A stretch of DNA of 64,000 nucleotides from Myroides odoratimimus (GTDB taxonomy: Bacteria; Bacteroidota; Bacteroidia; Flavobacteriales; Flavobacteriaceae): positions 1 to 64,000 of the forward strand of contig NZ_JACAKB010000001.1 of NCBI RefSeq assembly GCF_030326305.1, read 5' to 3'. The notes under the pieces are model-generated. The model did no database searches, was not told the DNA's origin, and was given only the letters and a program-made list of their open reading frames with translations. The translations under genes and the position numbers were made by a program. Below are positions 8,871-17,195 of the stretch, piece after piece. Position 1 is the stretch's first letter. The number at the start of each line of letters is the position of its first letter.

Positions 8871-11273
8871 TTATTTATCAGCTAATCTTAAAATATCTCC
8901 AAATACTCCTCTGGCAGTTACAGATGCTCCAGCTCCAGCTCCTTGGATAATGATAGGGTTGTCGCCATAGCTCTCTGTGTATATCTCGAATATACTGTCT
9001 GAACCCTTTAGTTGTCCTAATGCAGAACTTGTTGGTACTTCGATTAACTTCGTTTCTAAGACTCCTTTGTCTTCTTGTAGATCGCCTGATAGCTCTCCTA
9101 CATAGCGAAGTACTGTATCTGGTGCTAAGCCTTGTTTTATCTTGTCGAAATAAGGGTTTAACTTCTCTAAACTGTTTAAGAACGTTGGGGTATCCACAGT
9201 TTGTAAGTCTGTTGGAATTAAGTTCTGAATGTTTATCTCTTCGAACTCGTTTTGTAAGTCTAACTCTCTTGCTAAGATTAACAACTTACGTCCTACGTCA
9301 TTACCTGATAAATCTTCACGTGGGTCTGGTTCTGTAAACCCTTTAGTGATAGCCTCTTTAAGTACCTCACTAAATGGTCTGTCTTGGATAGAGTAGTTAT
9401 TAAAAATGTAACTCAAACTTCCCGAGAACACTCCTTTTATCTTCGTGATATTCTCTCCTGATAAGTGAAGTAATTTAATCGTATCAATCAAGGGTAATCC
9501 TGCACCTACATTTGTTTCGTATAGATACTCTTTGTGGTTTGCCTTTAATGTCTGGCGTAACTCTCTGTAGAAACTATACGATATAGTGTTGGCAATCTTA
9601 TTTGATGAGATTAAATCAAAGCCATTCTCTACTAATGGGATGTAATTTTTGATAAATTCTCCTGATGCTGTATTATCTATTGCGATTAAGTTTTCTAAGT
9701 GGTTAGCATTCGCATAGTCGATGACCTCTTGGATATTATAGGCAACACTTTTATCTTTTAAATTTTCTCTCCAGTTGCAGTTAATCCCCCCATCGTTTAG
9801 CAATACTTTTTTAGAGTTACCGATGGCGAAGATGTTAAGGGCAATATTCTTTTTGTCTTCGATAGATTGAGCAGAGTGTAAGATTTGATCAATTAAAGTA
9901 CCTCCAACTAAACCATGACCGAATACAGCGATATTGATTTTCTTAGCGATACCAAATATTTGTCCGTGGATCACATTTAGCGCTTTCTTCGCTTCTTCTT
10001 TGCGTACTACTAAACTCACGTTCTTTCCTGTCACTGTATTGTTGAATAGGATAGGAACGATCTTATTCTTTACTAACGCAGCATAAGGCTTGTCAAATGT
10101 GCTTAGGTCTTGTCCGATGATTGAAATAACGGCTATATCACGGATAATAGAAATGCTATTCACATCACGTGTATAGAAGTCATTAGAGAATTCGCGGTTT
10201 AAGGCATCCTTTGCTTTATCTGCGTCTTTTTCTTCCACGATAAATCCTAAACCACGCTCTGAAGAACCTTGTGAAATTACCCCAACGCTTATTCCTTCGT
10301 TAGCCAATGCTGTAAATACACGTGCGTCAACTCCAACGATCCCTAATAGTCCACGTCCTTCGAATTGGATTAAGGCTGCGTTAGACTGTACAGATAAAGA
10401 CTTGATTCCCTTTACTGTTTGTCTGTTTGAGATAAGTGTACCTTTGCTATTAGGGTTCAATGTATTTAAGATACGCAGCGGAATGTTATTCTCTACCAAA
10501 GGCAATATTGTTTTGGCGTGTAGAATAGATGCTCCGAAGTTTGCCAACTCATTTGCTTCATCGAAGTGAAGTTCTTCTATCTTCTGTGCATTCTTAACCC
10601 AATCAGGGTTAGCAGTATAAATACCATCTACATGAGTATAATTTTGCAATTCATCTGCTTGGATAAAATTAGCCAATAGTGCTGCAGAGTAGTTACTACC
10701 ATTGCGTCCAAGAGTAGTCGTTTCTCCTTTTTCGGTAGCTCCTATGAATCCTGTAACGATAGCGATAGTGTCTTTGTCTAATTGATCAAAGAAAGCTTTA
10801 GTCTTTTCTTTTGATAGCTCATCTATAGCTTGTGCACTACCGAAGTTGTTATCTGTGATAAAGAACTGACGGCTATCTACAGAGGTAGCTCTTATCCCTT
10901 TTGCATTTAATTGAGCAGCTAATATCTTACTTGATATTAATTCTCCTTGTGCTAATACTTGGTCTTTAATCTTTAGCCCGTAGTCTTCGATTAGAGATAC
11001 TCCTTCGTATAATTTGCTCAATACTCCTATTTCTGTATCTATATCTGCTTCTTGGTGGTAAGGTCTGTTCTTAAAAGCTTCAAAGGCAGTTGTATAATCT
11101 TGTTTAGTCTTTGCTAAGTCTAATATATGTTCAAGGGTATCTGTAGTGTCTCCTATGGCAGAAACCACAATAGCGATAGGTCCTTCGTTTACTTTTGTTT
11201 TGATAATGTTTATAACGTTGTCAAAAGCTTGTCCTGATGCAAGGGATTTCCCTCCAAACTTTAATACTTTCAT
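8871..11273 (-). CDS. thrA: bifunctional aspartokinase / homoserine dehydrogenase
   Basis: Catalyses the first (aspartate to aspartyl phosphate) and third (aspartate semialdehyde to homoserine) steps of the Met/Thr branch. It is 800 aa, near the usual 800-820 of fused ThrA/MetL proteins. The N-terminal kinase domain has MKVLKFGGKSLASG and the TLGRNGSNYSAALLA segment. A central regulatory region (about 300-455) looks like paired ACT domains. The dehydrogenase starts at about 463 with the NAD(P)-binding IAVFGHGLVGGTL and ends with GAGAGASVTARGVFGDI. It lies 12 bases after metX in the methionine block. Which amino acid inhibits it cannot be read. Confidence 0.95.
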   Translation of the reverse strand: MKVLKFGGKSLASGQAFDNVINIIKTKVNEGPIAIVVSAIGDTTDTLEHILDLAKTKQDYTTAFEAFKNRPYHQEADIDTEIGVLSKLYEGVSLIEDYGLKIKDQVLAQGELISSKILAAQLNAKGIRATSVDSRQFFITDNNFGSAQAIDELSKEKTKAFFDQLDKDTIAIVTGFIGATEKGETTTLGRNGSNYSAALLANFIQADELQNYTHVDGIYTANPDWVKNAQKIEELHFDEANELANFGASILHAKTILPLVENNIPLRILNTLNPNSKGTLISNRQTVKGIKSLSVQSNAALIQFEGRGLLGIVGVDARVFTALANEGISVGVISQGSSERGLGFIVEEKDADKAKDALNREFSNDFYTRDVNSISIIRDIAVISIIGQDLSTFDKPYAALVKNKIVPILFNNTVTGKNVSLVVRKEEAKKALNVIHGQIFGIAKKINIAVFGHGLVGGTLIDQILHSAQSIEDKKNIALNIFAIGNSKKVLLNDGGINCNWRENLKDKSVAYNIQEVIDYANANHLENLIAIDNTASGEFIKNYIPLVENGFDLISSNKIANTISYSFYRELRQTLKANHKEYLYETNVGAGLPLIDTIKLLHLSGENITKIKGVFSGSLSYIFNNYSIQDRPFSEVLKEAITKGFTEPDPREDLSGNDVGRKLLILARELDLQNEFEEINIQNLIPTDLQTVDTPTFLNSLEKLNPYFDKIKQGLAPDTVLRYVGELSGDLQEDKGVLETKLIEVPTSSALGQLKGSDSIFEIYTESYGDNPIIIQGAGAGASVTARGVFGDILRLADK

Positions 11274-11285
11274 AATGTGCTGATT

Positions 11286-12251
11286 TTAAAATAATGGTTT
11301 TAATAAATTGTTTAACTGTTCGTATTCAATCAAAAAGGCATCGTGGCCGTGTATGGACTGAATCTCTTGGTATGTAATGTGTTTGCAACAGTCTTTTAGT
11401 AATTCTACTGTTTGCTCTTGCTCTTCTTTGGTGAACATATAATCTGTATCTACTGCTATACAGTGTATGTGTGCACTGGTTTGTTGAGCAAAAGTTTTTA
11501 AACTGTCTTGTGTTTGCTCTTGGCCTATGGTTCTCAGAAGGTGATTCATCAATTTATAGGCTTGGAGTTTAAAGCGACTTTCTAAAGCCTGTCCGTGATA
11601 TTTAAGCCAGCTCTCTATCGCATATTGGTTTTCGCTTTCTTTATATCCGTTAGCGAACTTCTGCTGGAGCGATGCAGGAGTGCGGTAGAGTAACATAGCA
11701 TGCATACGGGCGTCTTCTATCGGTTGAGAAGAGTTGTTCAGAATACTGTCTTGTACTAAAGCATTTCCTATTAACCAATCAGATGCTTTACAGCTTGTCG
11801 CTATGGGGATTAAGTGGTCTATCGCTTTTGGCCTTAAAAAAGCTAATTCCCAAGCAATGCTTCCTCCTAAACTTCCTCCGATAACAGCGTATAGTCTATT
11901 GATCTGTAATCGATCTAACGCTTTCCAAAATACTTCTGCAATTACTTTAGTCGTTAGTGCTTTATAATCTTGGATGAGGTGAGCCTCCTGTTGGTTAAAA
12001 CCATTACCAGGTATGTCAAAGGCAAGGACTGTGTATCGGTTGAGGTCGATTACTTTGTCATAACCCACTAAGCTATTCCACCATCCGTCATCGCCTGCTA
12101 CTTGACTATTTCCTGTCAAAGCATGGTTGACCAATACAATTGGAGCACTGTGTAAAGGCTGTCCCACCACCTGATAGGTGATGTGAAAAGTATGTGTACT
12201 TCCGTTTGGTAGTGTATGATTAGTGATTGTTATTTCTTGTAAGCGACTCAT
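11286..12251 (-). CDS. metX: homoserine O-acetyltransferase-type alpha/beta hydrolase
   Basis: Activates homoserine by O-acylation, giving the substrate of MetY/MetZ. It is 321 aa, somewhat short for MetX (usually 350-380), with the alpha/beta-hydrolase layout: VLVNHALTGNSQVAGDDGWW near residue 40, nucleophile S127 in the GGSLGG elbow, an acidic AVDTDYMF segment, and the C-terminal SIHGHDAFL histidine. It sits 16 bases after the PLP gene upstream and 12 before thrA. Acetyl rather than succinyl specificity is inferred from the family and from MetY next door. Confidence 0.9.
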   Translation of the reverse strand: MSRLQEITITNHTLPNGSTHTFHITYQVVGQPLHSAPIVLVNHALTGNSQVAGDDGWWNSLVGYDKVIDLNRYTVLAFDIPGNGFNQQEAHLIQDYKALTTKVIAEVFWKALDRLQINRLYAVIGGSLGGSIAWELAFLRPKAIDHLIPIATSCKASDWLIGNALVQDSILNNSSQPIEDARMHAMLLYRTPASLQQKFANGYKESENQYAIESWLKYHGQALESRFKLQAYKLMNHLLRTIGQEQTQDSLKTFAQQTSAHIHCIAVDTDYMFTKEEQEQTVELLKDCCKHITYQEIQSIHGHDAFLIEYEQLNNLLKPLF

Positions 12252-12267
12252 GGTATTCTGTTGTTAT

Positions 12268-13407
12268 TTATTGTGCTAATGCCTGTTTGATATCTTCTAT
12301 TAAATCCTCTGTTTCTTCTAATCCTATGGATAGTCGTATTAGACTTTCTGTTATCCCTGCTTGTACTTTAGTCTCTTTAGGTACTGAGCCATGAGACATC
12401 TCAAAAGGATAATTGCTCAAGCTCTTTATTCCTCCTAAACCCTCAGTCAGTGTAAAGAGTTTTAGACTTTGTATAATCTTAAGAGCTGCCTCTTTGCTGT
12501 TGTCCTTTAGATCAAAGCTGATGACTCCTCCGAAATACTTTTGTTGCTTCTTAGCAAGTTCATGTCCTTCATGACTTTTTAATCCTGGATAGTATATCTT
12601 GTTTATCTTCGGATGTGTGCTGAGGTACTCTGCTATCTTTAGGGCATTCTCTGAATATCCTTTGTATCTGAGCAAGAGTGTTTCAATGCCTCTGATGGTT
12701 AAGAAGCTATCGAAAGGACTTAGTATAGCTCCTGTAGAGTTTTGGTGAAACTTAATGATCTTGCCTAACTCCTCTGTTTTCGTGATGACCAATCCTGCTA
12801 CTACATCTGAGTGTCCTGCTATGTACTTCGTAGCACTGTGAACAACTATATCAGCTCCTAAGTCTAAAGGTTTTTGAGCTATTGGGGTAGCGAAAGTGTT
12901 ATCTACGCATAACCAAACCTTGTGTTTCTTAGCAATGTCTGCTATAGCTTGTATATCTGATATACGCAGTGTAGGGTTAGTAGGACTTTCTATCCATATC
13001 AACTTAGTTTTGTCATTGATTGCTTTCTCTACATTAGCTGCTACTGTTGTATCTACATAATGAGTTTTGATCCCAAACTTTGCATATACCTCATTCAACA
13101 GTCTGTATGTACCACCGTAGATATTGGCTACTGCTATTACTTCATCTCCTTGACTCAGTGTTTTAAATACAGCATCTATAGCTGCCAGTCCACTCCCAAA
13201 GGCAAACCCCTTTGCACCGTTTTCTAAAGAGGCAACTAATTCTTCAAGGGCTTGACGAGTAGGATTGTTGGTACGTGTGTAGTCAAATCCTTTGTTTACT
13301 CCTGGTGCTTCTTGAGCGAATGTCGTTGTCTGATAGATCGGTACTGCGATGGCTCCTGTGTGTGGGTCTATCGGAATGTGTTTTAGTATATCTGTTTGGG
13401 TACTCAT
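12268..13407 (-). CDS. trans-sulfuration PLP enzyme (cystathionine synthase/lyase type)
   Basis: A 379-aa Cys/Met-metabolism PLP enzyme with the Schiff-base lysine K194 in HSATKYIAGHSDVVAG and the family-like LTEGLGGIKSLSNYPFEMSH near the C-terminus. It is closest in pattern to cystathionine gamma-synthase, beta-lyase and gamma-lyase (MetB/MetC/MccB), which share this sequence so strongly that the reaction cannot be assigned by eye. It starts 1 base after metY and 16 bases before metX, so it is part of the attenuated operon. With direct sulfhydrylases present, a cystathionine lyase role (linking Cys and homocysteine) is the more likely complement. Confidence 0.85.
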   Translation of the reverse strand: MSTQTDILKHIPIDPHTGAIAVPIYQTTTFAQEAPGVNKGFDYTRTNNPTRQALEELVASLENGAKGFAFGSGLAAIDAVFKTLSQGDEVIAVANIYGGTYRLLNEVYAKFGIKTHYVDTTVAANVEKAINDKTKLIWIESPTNPTLRISDIQAIADIAKKHKVWLCVDNTFATPIAQKPLDLGADIVVHSATKYIAGHSDVVAGLVITKTEELGKIIKFHQNSTGAILSPFDSFLTIRGIETLLLRYKGYSENALKIAEYLSTHPKINKIYYPGLKSHEGHELAKKQQKYFGGVISFDLKDNSKEAALKIIQSLKLFTLTEGLGGIKSLSNYPFEMSHGSVPKETKVQAGITESLIRLSIGLEETEDLIEDIKQALAQ

Positions 13408-13408
13408 C

Positions 13409-14683
13409 TTATAATGTTTTAAATACGTTAGCTAAATCAGCTTTTAAATCTTCAATGTTTTCTATTCCTACTGATAGTCTGATTAAGTCAGGTGCTACTC
13501 CAGTTGCTTTTTGTTCAGCCACACTTAACTGTTGGTGTGTAGTAGAAGCAGGGTGGATGATTAATGACTTGGTATCTCCGATGTTGGCAAGTAGTGAGAA
13601 TAGTTTTGTCTCGTTCGCTACTGTCTTCGCTGCTTCAAATCCTTTTTTCAATCCGAATGTTACCACTCCACTTTGTCCTTTAGGTAAGTACTCTTTTGCT
13701 AAGTCGTGGTAAGGGCTTGACTTTAGTCCTGGATAGTTTACCCATGCTACAGCATCTTGTTTCTCTAACCACTCTGCTAATGCAAGAGCATTCTCACTGT
13801 GCTTTTGGATACGGATAGGCAATGTCTCTAATCCTTGGATGATTTGGAAAGCATTGAATGGGCTAAGTGCTGCACCTAAATCTCTTAATCCTTCTACTCT
13901 TATCTTAGCGATGAAAGCCGCATTACCTAATGCTTGGTGATATATTAGTCCGTGGTATCCTGGTGATGGTTCTGTGAATTCAGGGAATCTACCACTTGAC
14001 CAATCAAATGTCCCTGCATCGATAATCGCTCCACCTAATGAAGTACCGTTACCTGTGATGTACTTAGTCAGTGAGTGTACTACGATATTAGCTCCATATT
14101 CGATCGGGTTAAGTAGAGCAGGAGAGGCAACAGTGTTATCTACGATGAAAGGTATTTTAAACTCTTGTGCGATCTTCGCAACTGCTTTTAGGTTAATGAT
14201 GTCTAACTTAGGATTACCTAAACTCTCTACGAATATTGCTTTTGTGTTCTCTTGAATATTTGTTCTGAAGTTCTCTACATTAGATGGATCTACGAAAGTG
14301 GTGTTGATACCAAATCTTGGAAGAGTAACATTAAATAAGTTATAAGTCCCTCCGTATAAGCTATTAGATGATACGATGTGGTCTCCTGCTTTTAATAATG
14401 TTAAGAACGTTGTAGAGATAGCAGATGCTCCTGATGCTGTTACCACTGCTCCGATACCTCCCTCAAGTGCTGCTAAGCGTTGTTCTAAGATATCGTTAGT
14501 AGGGTTGTTTAATCTTGTATAGATATACGCTGGGATAGACAGGTTAAAAGCTCCTGCTGCATGATCAGCATTTTCGAATACATACGATGATGTCTGATAG
14601 ATAGGCACTGCTCTTGTTCCTGCTGTAGATTGTACATTGTGTCCTGCGTGTAATGCTTGTGTTGAAAAATTTAGATTGCTCAT
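13409..14683 (-). CDS. metY: O-acetylhomoserine aminocarboxypropyltransferase (sulfhydrylase)
   Basis: Makes homocysteine from O-acetylhomoserine and sulfide. Its 424 aa are typical of MetY, which is longer than MetB/MetC because of the insert around residues 225-250 (DWSSGRFPEFTEPSPGYHG). The PLP lysine is K207 in HSLTKYITGNGTSLGG, and HPASTTHQQLS marks the C-terminal domain. It is the first structural gene after two leader peptides and two attenuators (14750-15079), so it should be the gene most directly controlled by Met supply. Spacing to the next gene is 1 base. Confidence 0.93.
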   Translation of the reverse strand: MSNLNFSTQALHAGHNVQSTAGTRAVPIYQTSSYVFENADHAAGAFNLSIPAYIYTRLNNPTNDILEQRLAALEGGIGAVVTASGASAISTTFLTLLKAGDHIVSSNSLYGGTYNLFNVTLPRFGINTTFVDPSNVENFRTNIQENTKAIFVESLGNPKLDIINLKAVAKIAQEFKIPFIVDNTVASPALLNPIEYGANIVVHSLTKYITGNGTSLGGAIIDAGTFDWSSGRFPEFTEPSPGYHGLIYHQALGNAAFIAKIRVEGLRDLGAALSPFNAFQIIQGLETLPIRIQKHSENALALAEWLEKQDAVAWVNYPGLKSSPYHDLAKEYLPKGQSGVVTFGLKKGFEAAKTVANETKLFSLLANIGDTKSLIIHPASTTHQQLSVAEQKATGVAPDLIRLSVGIENIEDLKADLANVFKTL

Positions 14684-14749
14684 GGTTATATTTTTTAATG
14701 TTTTAGTTTTTTATTTTCTCAGTACTTAACCCTGCTGAGTAAAGGGCAT

Positions 14750-14785
14750 AAAAAAAGTCCTTTCGGCATTGCCAAAAGGACTTCA
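14750..14785 (-). terminator. attenuator hairpin 2 of the met operon
   Basis: On the minus strand AAGTCCTTTTGGC (14783-14771) pairs with GCCGAAAGGACTT (14767-14755) around AAT, and a T-run follows. It lies 33 bases after leader peptide 2 and about 70 bases before metY. The 5' arm can instead pair with ATTGCCTAAAG (14838-14828) inside leader 2: 10 of 11 positions match. That makes an antiterminator. Confidence 0.85.
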
Positions 14786-14815
14786 AGTATTTTAATCTCT
14801 TTGTTTAGATTATAA

Positions 14816-14908
14816 CTAACTCGTTGACTTTAGGCAATAGGGCGTCGTGAACATCATCATGTTCATCATCATCATTGCCATCATCATTGTGTTAGTATTG
14901 AAAATCAT
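14816..14908 (-). CDS. methionine-rich leader peptide 2
   Basis: A 30-codon ORF with 11 Met codons, arranged as ATG start, then MMM, A, MMMM, N, MMM (residues 8-19), ending TTPYCLKSTS. It is too short for ordinary gene calling. The Met run is immediately followed by the segment ATTGCCTAAAG (codons around Y24-K27), which is complementary to the 5' arm of the hairpin at 14755-14783. This is the layout of a ribosome-mediated attenuator: stalling for charged Met-tRNA would leave the segment free to form the antiterminator, whereas completion of translation would cover it and let the terminator form. The start ATG at 14908 lies about 42 bases after terminator 1, so it is read only if the first attenuator is passed. 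Confidence 0.8.
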   Translation of the reverse strand: MIFNTNTMMMAMMMMNMMMFTTPYCLKSTS

Positions 14909-14950
14909 GGTATTTATATTTATCTAATTATATACTGTTTGGTTTAGTGT

Positions 14951-14983
14951 AAAAAAAAAAGCCCTCGCTATCGCAAGGGCTTT
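14951..14983 (-). terminator. attenuator hairpin 1 of the met operon
   Basis: On the minus strand GCCCTTGC (14980-14973) pairs with GCGAGGGC (14968-14961), one G-U pair, around GATA and is followed by ten Ts. The 5' arm AAGCCCTTGC can alternatively pair with GCAGGGCTT (15029-15021) within leader 1, with one bulge, forming an antiterminator. Confidence 0.85.
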
Positions 14984-15007
14984 ATATATGTTATTTAGAA
15001 TTTAAGT

Positions 15008-15079
15008 TTATGCAAATAACAAGCCCTGCGGATTTCTCCACATCATCATTGTCATCATCATTGTATAAACTGTATTCAT
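15008..15079 (-). CDS. methionine-rich leader peptide 1
   Basis: A 23-codon ORF with 7 Met codons: MNTVYT, MMM, T, MMM, then WRNPQGLLFA and TAA. The Pro-Gln-Gly-Leu codons right after the Met run carry GCAGGGCTT, complementary to the 5' arm of the terminator 40 bases downstream. The start follows a -7-like box (15105-15112) by about 25 bases, so this ORF opens the transcript of the met operon. The two Met triplets, the T-tailed hairpin just after the stop and the alternative pairing form a complete attenuation unit, repeated by leader 2. Translation itself is inferred, not shown. Confidence 0.8.
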   Translation of the reverse strand: MNTVYTMMMTMMMWRNPQGLLFA

Positions 15080-15104
15080 TTTTTCTTCTTTGTTTTTGTT
15101 GGTA

Positions 15105-15137
15105 CAAATATCATTAAATTATTTCGGAATAAACAAA
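15105..15137 (-). promoter_or_regulatory. promoter of the methionine leader-operon
   Basis: On the minus strand TTTG (15137-15134) is followed after 21 bases by GATATTTG (15112-15105), 7 of 8 matches to TAnnTTTG. The expected start near 15098 gives a 5' leader of roughly 20 bases before leader peptide 1. Confidence 0.6.
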
Positions 15138-15153
15138 ATAATTTTAACTTTTT

Positions 15154-15861
15154 TTATAATTTTAGATAAAAATCTCTCACAAGTGCCTCAAATGCTGGGG
15201 TGTACTGATGTCTCTCTACTTCGATAGTTAGCTCATCTAAGGGGATTTTCTCTACTAATTGACGTGAAAAAGCAATTAAGCTACGTTTGATTTCGGCTTG
15301 TTCGTTCCCTCGAACGCGAGTTACCTTGAATGGATAGATACCAAACTCGGCTGCCAATCGCATCAGTGTCTCTTCTTCTTTGGCTGGAATAATTACACTA
15401 AACACCCCTTTCTCAGACAAGAAATATTCTACTGCCTCAATTAATAAATCAAAAGGCATCGCATCCTGAAAACGAGCAGTATCTCTCTGCTTATCATTCG
15501 TGTGATAATCTTCACTATAGAAAGGAGGATTAGAGATAATTAGATCATATTCTTCTTCCATCTCATTAGCGAAGGTCTCTAAGTCGGCATGGTAGCAGAA
15601 TAGTCTATCACCCCAAGGGCTGTTCTCAAAGTTCTCTACAGCTTGCTCATGTGCGTTTTCGTCTATTTCTACTCCATCTATCTGCTCTGCACCTGTGCGC
15701 TGTGCCATCATTAAGGCTAGCAGTCCTGTGCCTGACCCTATGTCTAACACCTTATAAGGATTATTGTCTATCGGTGTCCATGCTCCTAATAGTACTCCAT
15801 CCGTACCTACCTTCATCGCACATTTATCCTGCTGTATCGTAAACTGTTTAAATTGAAACAT
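15154..15861 (-). CDS. trmN6: tRNA1(Val) (adenine(37)-N6)-methyltransferase
   Basis: SAM-dependent methyltransferase modifying A37 of tRNA-Val1 (YfiC/TrmN6 family), 235 aa. The N-terminal FQFKQFTIQQDKCAMKVGTD and GVLLGAW are typical of the family. Motif I is VLDIGSGTGLLALMMA (about residues 38-53), and the amino-methyltransferase motif NPPFYSED (about 110-117) marks N6-adenine transfer. Its stop lies between the met operon promoter and the gene body, so the two transcripts abut on the same strand. No other gene shares its operon. Confidence 0.88.
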   Translation of the reverse strand: MFQFKQFTIQQDKCAMKVGTDGVLLGAWTPIDNNPYKVLDIGSGTGLLALMMAQRTGAEQIDGVEIDENAHEQAVENFENSPWGDRLFCYHADLETFANEMEEEYDLIISNPPFYSEDYHTNDKQRDTARFQDAMPFDLLIEAVEYFLSEKGVFSVIIPAKEEETLMRLAAEFGIYPFKVTRVRGNEQAEIKRSLIAFSRQLVEKIPLDELTIEVERHQYTPAFEALVRDFYLKL

Positions 15862-15953
15862 CTTGCTTAGTCTTTTTGCAAAAGTACAAAAAGGAGGTTT
15901 AGTGACCTAATGTATAGCTGTACAGAAGTGTAAGGTAGAATAAAAGACTTAAG

Positions 15954-16709
15954 TTAAAAATCACGTTCAATAGGGTTCTCACTGTCACCTACTTTTCTAT
16001 TGAAATATTCAGCAGTAACTTTGTCCAGGACAGTGCCTTTTTCTTCTAATAGTTGTGCATACGTTTTACTAGCGGCTACTTTACGTGCTTTATTCGTTTG
16101 GTCTTTCGAATACTTTGCATACTTATCATCAGTGACAATATCCCATGAAGTAGATACTTTCTGACTGTCAAGAAGTTCAAAAACAAAGTGATTCTCACTA
16201 TCCCAAGCCTTCACTACGAAGCCTGGTAGATTAATGAATTTATAAGGGCCACTCTGTACAGGTATATCTTGGGTGAATAGCACTGTCCATTCTCTACCAC
16301 CATAAGTAGCAGTTGCTTCTTGTACCTTATAGTTATTCCAATCTTTAACCTCTGGAAGTATAGTCCACTTTATACTATTCTTATCTTCCTCATAATAGCT
16401 CAGGTCTAATCCTATCTTATCATAAAACGAAGTAGTATTTCCATCAGCATATACAGTCCATTTAAAGGTTGATTGATTGTTTTTTTCAGGATTGTCTGTT
16501 TTCTGAGAGGTTATAAAACTATAGTTCATCAGATCTGTAAATCTAGATTCTTTATCTTTTATATCAAGTATAGCATTACCATCGCGGACAAGCTTCTTAG
16601 ACCCATTGGCAACACTCGTTTTATAACTGTATCTCATCACTTCTACTTCAGAGGTATTCTGAGCAAAAGAAGAGGTCATAATCAATAATAAGAATAGATA
16701 CTTTTTCAT
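15954..16709 (-). CDS. GLPGLI family protein
   Basis: A secreted 251-aa protein with a signal peptide (MKKYLFLLLIMTSSFAQ, cleavage after about residue 16). The segment FINLPGFVVKAWDSENHFVFELL corresponds to the GLPGLI motif that names the family, here NLPGFV. GLPGLI proteins are common in Bacteroidota, often near TonB-dependent receptors, and have no established function. It stands alone between trmN6 and a gene-poor stretch. Confidence 0.8.
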   Translation of the reverse strand: MKKYLFLLLIMTSSFAQNTSEVEVMRYSYKTSVANGSKKLVRDGNAILDIKDKESRFTDLMNYSFITSQKTDNPEKNNQSTFKWTVYADGNTTSFYDKIGLDLSYYEEDKNSIKWTILPEVKDWNNYKVQEATATYGGREWTVLFTQDIPVQSGPYKFINLPGFVVKAWDSENHFVFELLDSQKVSTSWDIVTDDKYAKYSKDQTNKARKVAASKTYAQLLEEKGTVLDKVTAEYFNRKVGDSENPIERDF

Positions 16710-16885
16710 AATTGTGGTTTTATAAATCTAATATAATTCTTTTATTTAACATTTAGTGTATTGGTATAATTGCATAGTTTAAAATGGGGTAATAGATTGA
16801 TTGTAAATTAAGAATACAGAGTATTGTAATGAGTTCTTAATCGTTTAGAAGAGAGTTCCTACCTAGGTAGAGTATCTAAAAATAT

Positions 16886-17062
16886 ATGACTATGGAAAAT
16901 TGGACATCAAAGAATAATAAGCCACAAAGGAGTAAATCAAAACTATTAATCGGTGTTATTTTTGGTTTAGTATTAAGTGCAATCTTATATTATATGACTT
17001 CTGTTTGGAGTATTAATCAAGAGCCTATGAAGGAGCGTTATAGAAGATATAAAGGAGCGTGA
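16886..17062 (+). CDS. small single-span membrane protein, hypothetical
   Basis: A 58-codon ORF beginning MTMENWTSKNNKPQRSKSKL, with a basic segment, then one hydrophobic helix (LLIGVIFGLVLSAILYYM, about residues 20-37) and a charged C-terminal tail KERYRRYKGA. I recognise no family. It directly precedes a ccoP-like relic in another frame, so it may be an orphan small protein or part of the same decayed region. It is too short for certainty. Confidence 0.4.
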   Translation: MTMENWTSKNNKPQRSKSKLLIGVIFGLVLSAILYYMTSVWSINQEPMKERYRRYKGA

Positions 17063-17169
17063 GAAATATAGCGAAGCTTGCTTCTTATGTGACTTCTCTG
17101 AATGGTATAACTCCAGAAGAAGCTAAAGCACCAGAAGGAGATATTATCTGGATAAAGAATATGGAGTAG
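17058..17169 (+). pseudogene. ccoP: relic of cytochrome cbb3 oxidase subunit CcoP, C-terminal end
   Basis: In one frame the sequence reads SVRNIAKLASYVTSLNGITP and then EEAKAPEGDIIWIKNME before TAG. This matches the usual end of CcoP/FixP (VASYVxSLxG...P..AKAPEG). No haem-binding CxxCH and no start are present; the upstream frame is blocked. It is therefore a fragment of a larger lost gene. No ccoN or ccoO is nearby. Confidence 0.5.
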
Positions 17170-17195
17170 AGACTTAATAAAGAACAAATTGAGAT

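Noticed and set aside
14816-15079. CATCAT microsatellite
   Set aside because: The triplets are in frame inside two short ORFs with start and stop codons and are interrupted by other codons; together with the hairpins they read as leader peptides.
14684-15153. SAM riboswitch upstream of metY
   Set aside because: No SAM-I, SAM-II or SAM-IV aptamer core could be recognised; the leader is explained by the peptides and hairpins.
16473-16688. Plus-strand 71-aa ORF within the GLPGLI gene
   Set aside because: Antisense shadow without signal or domain.
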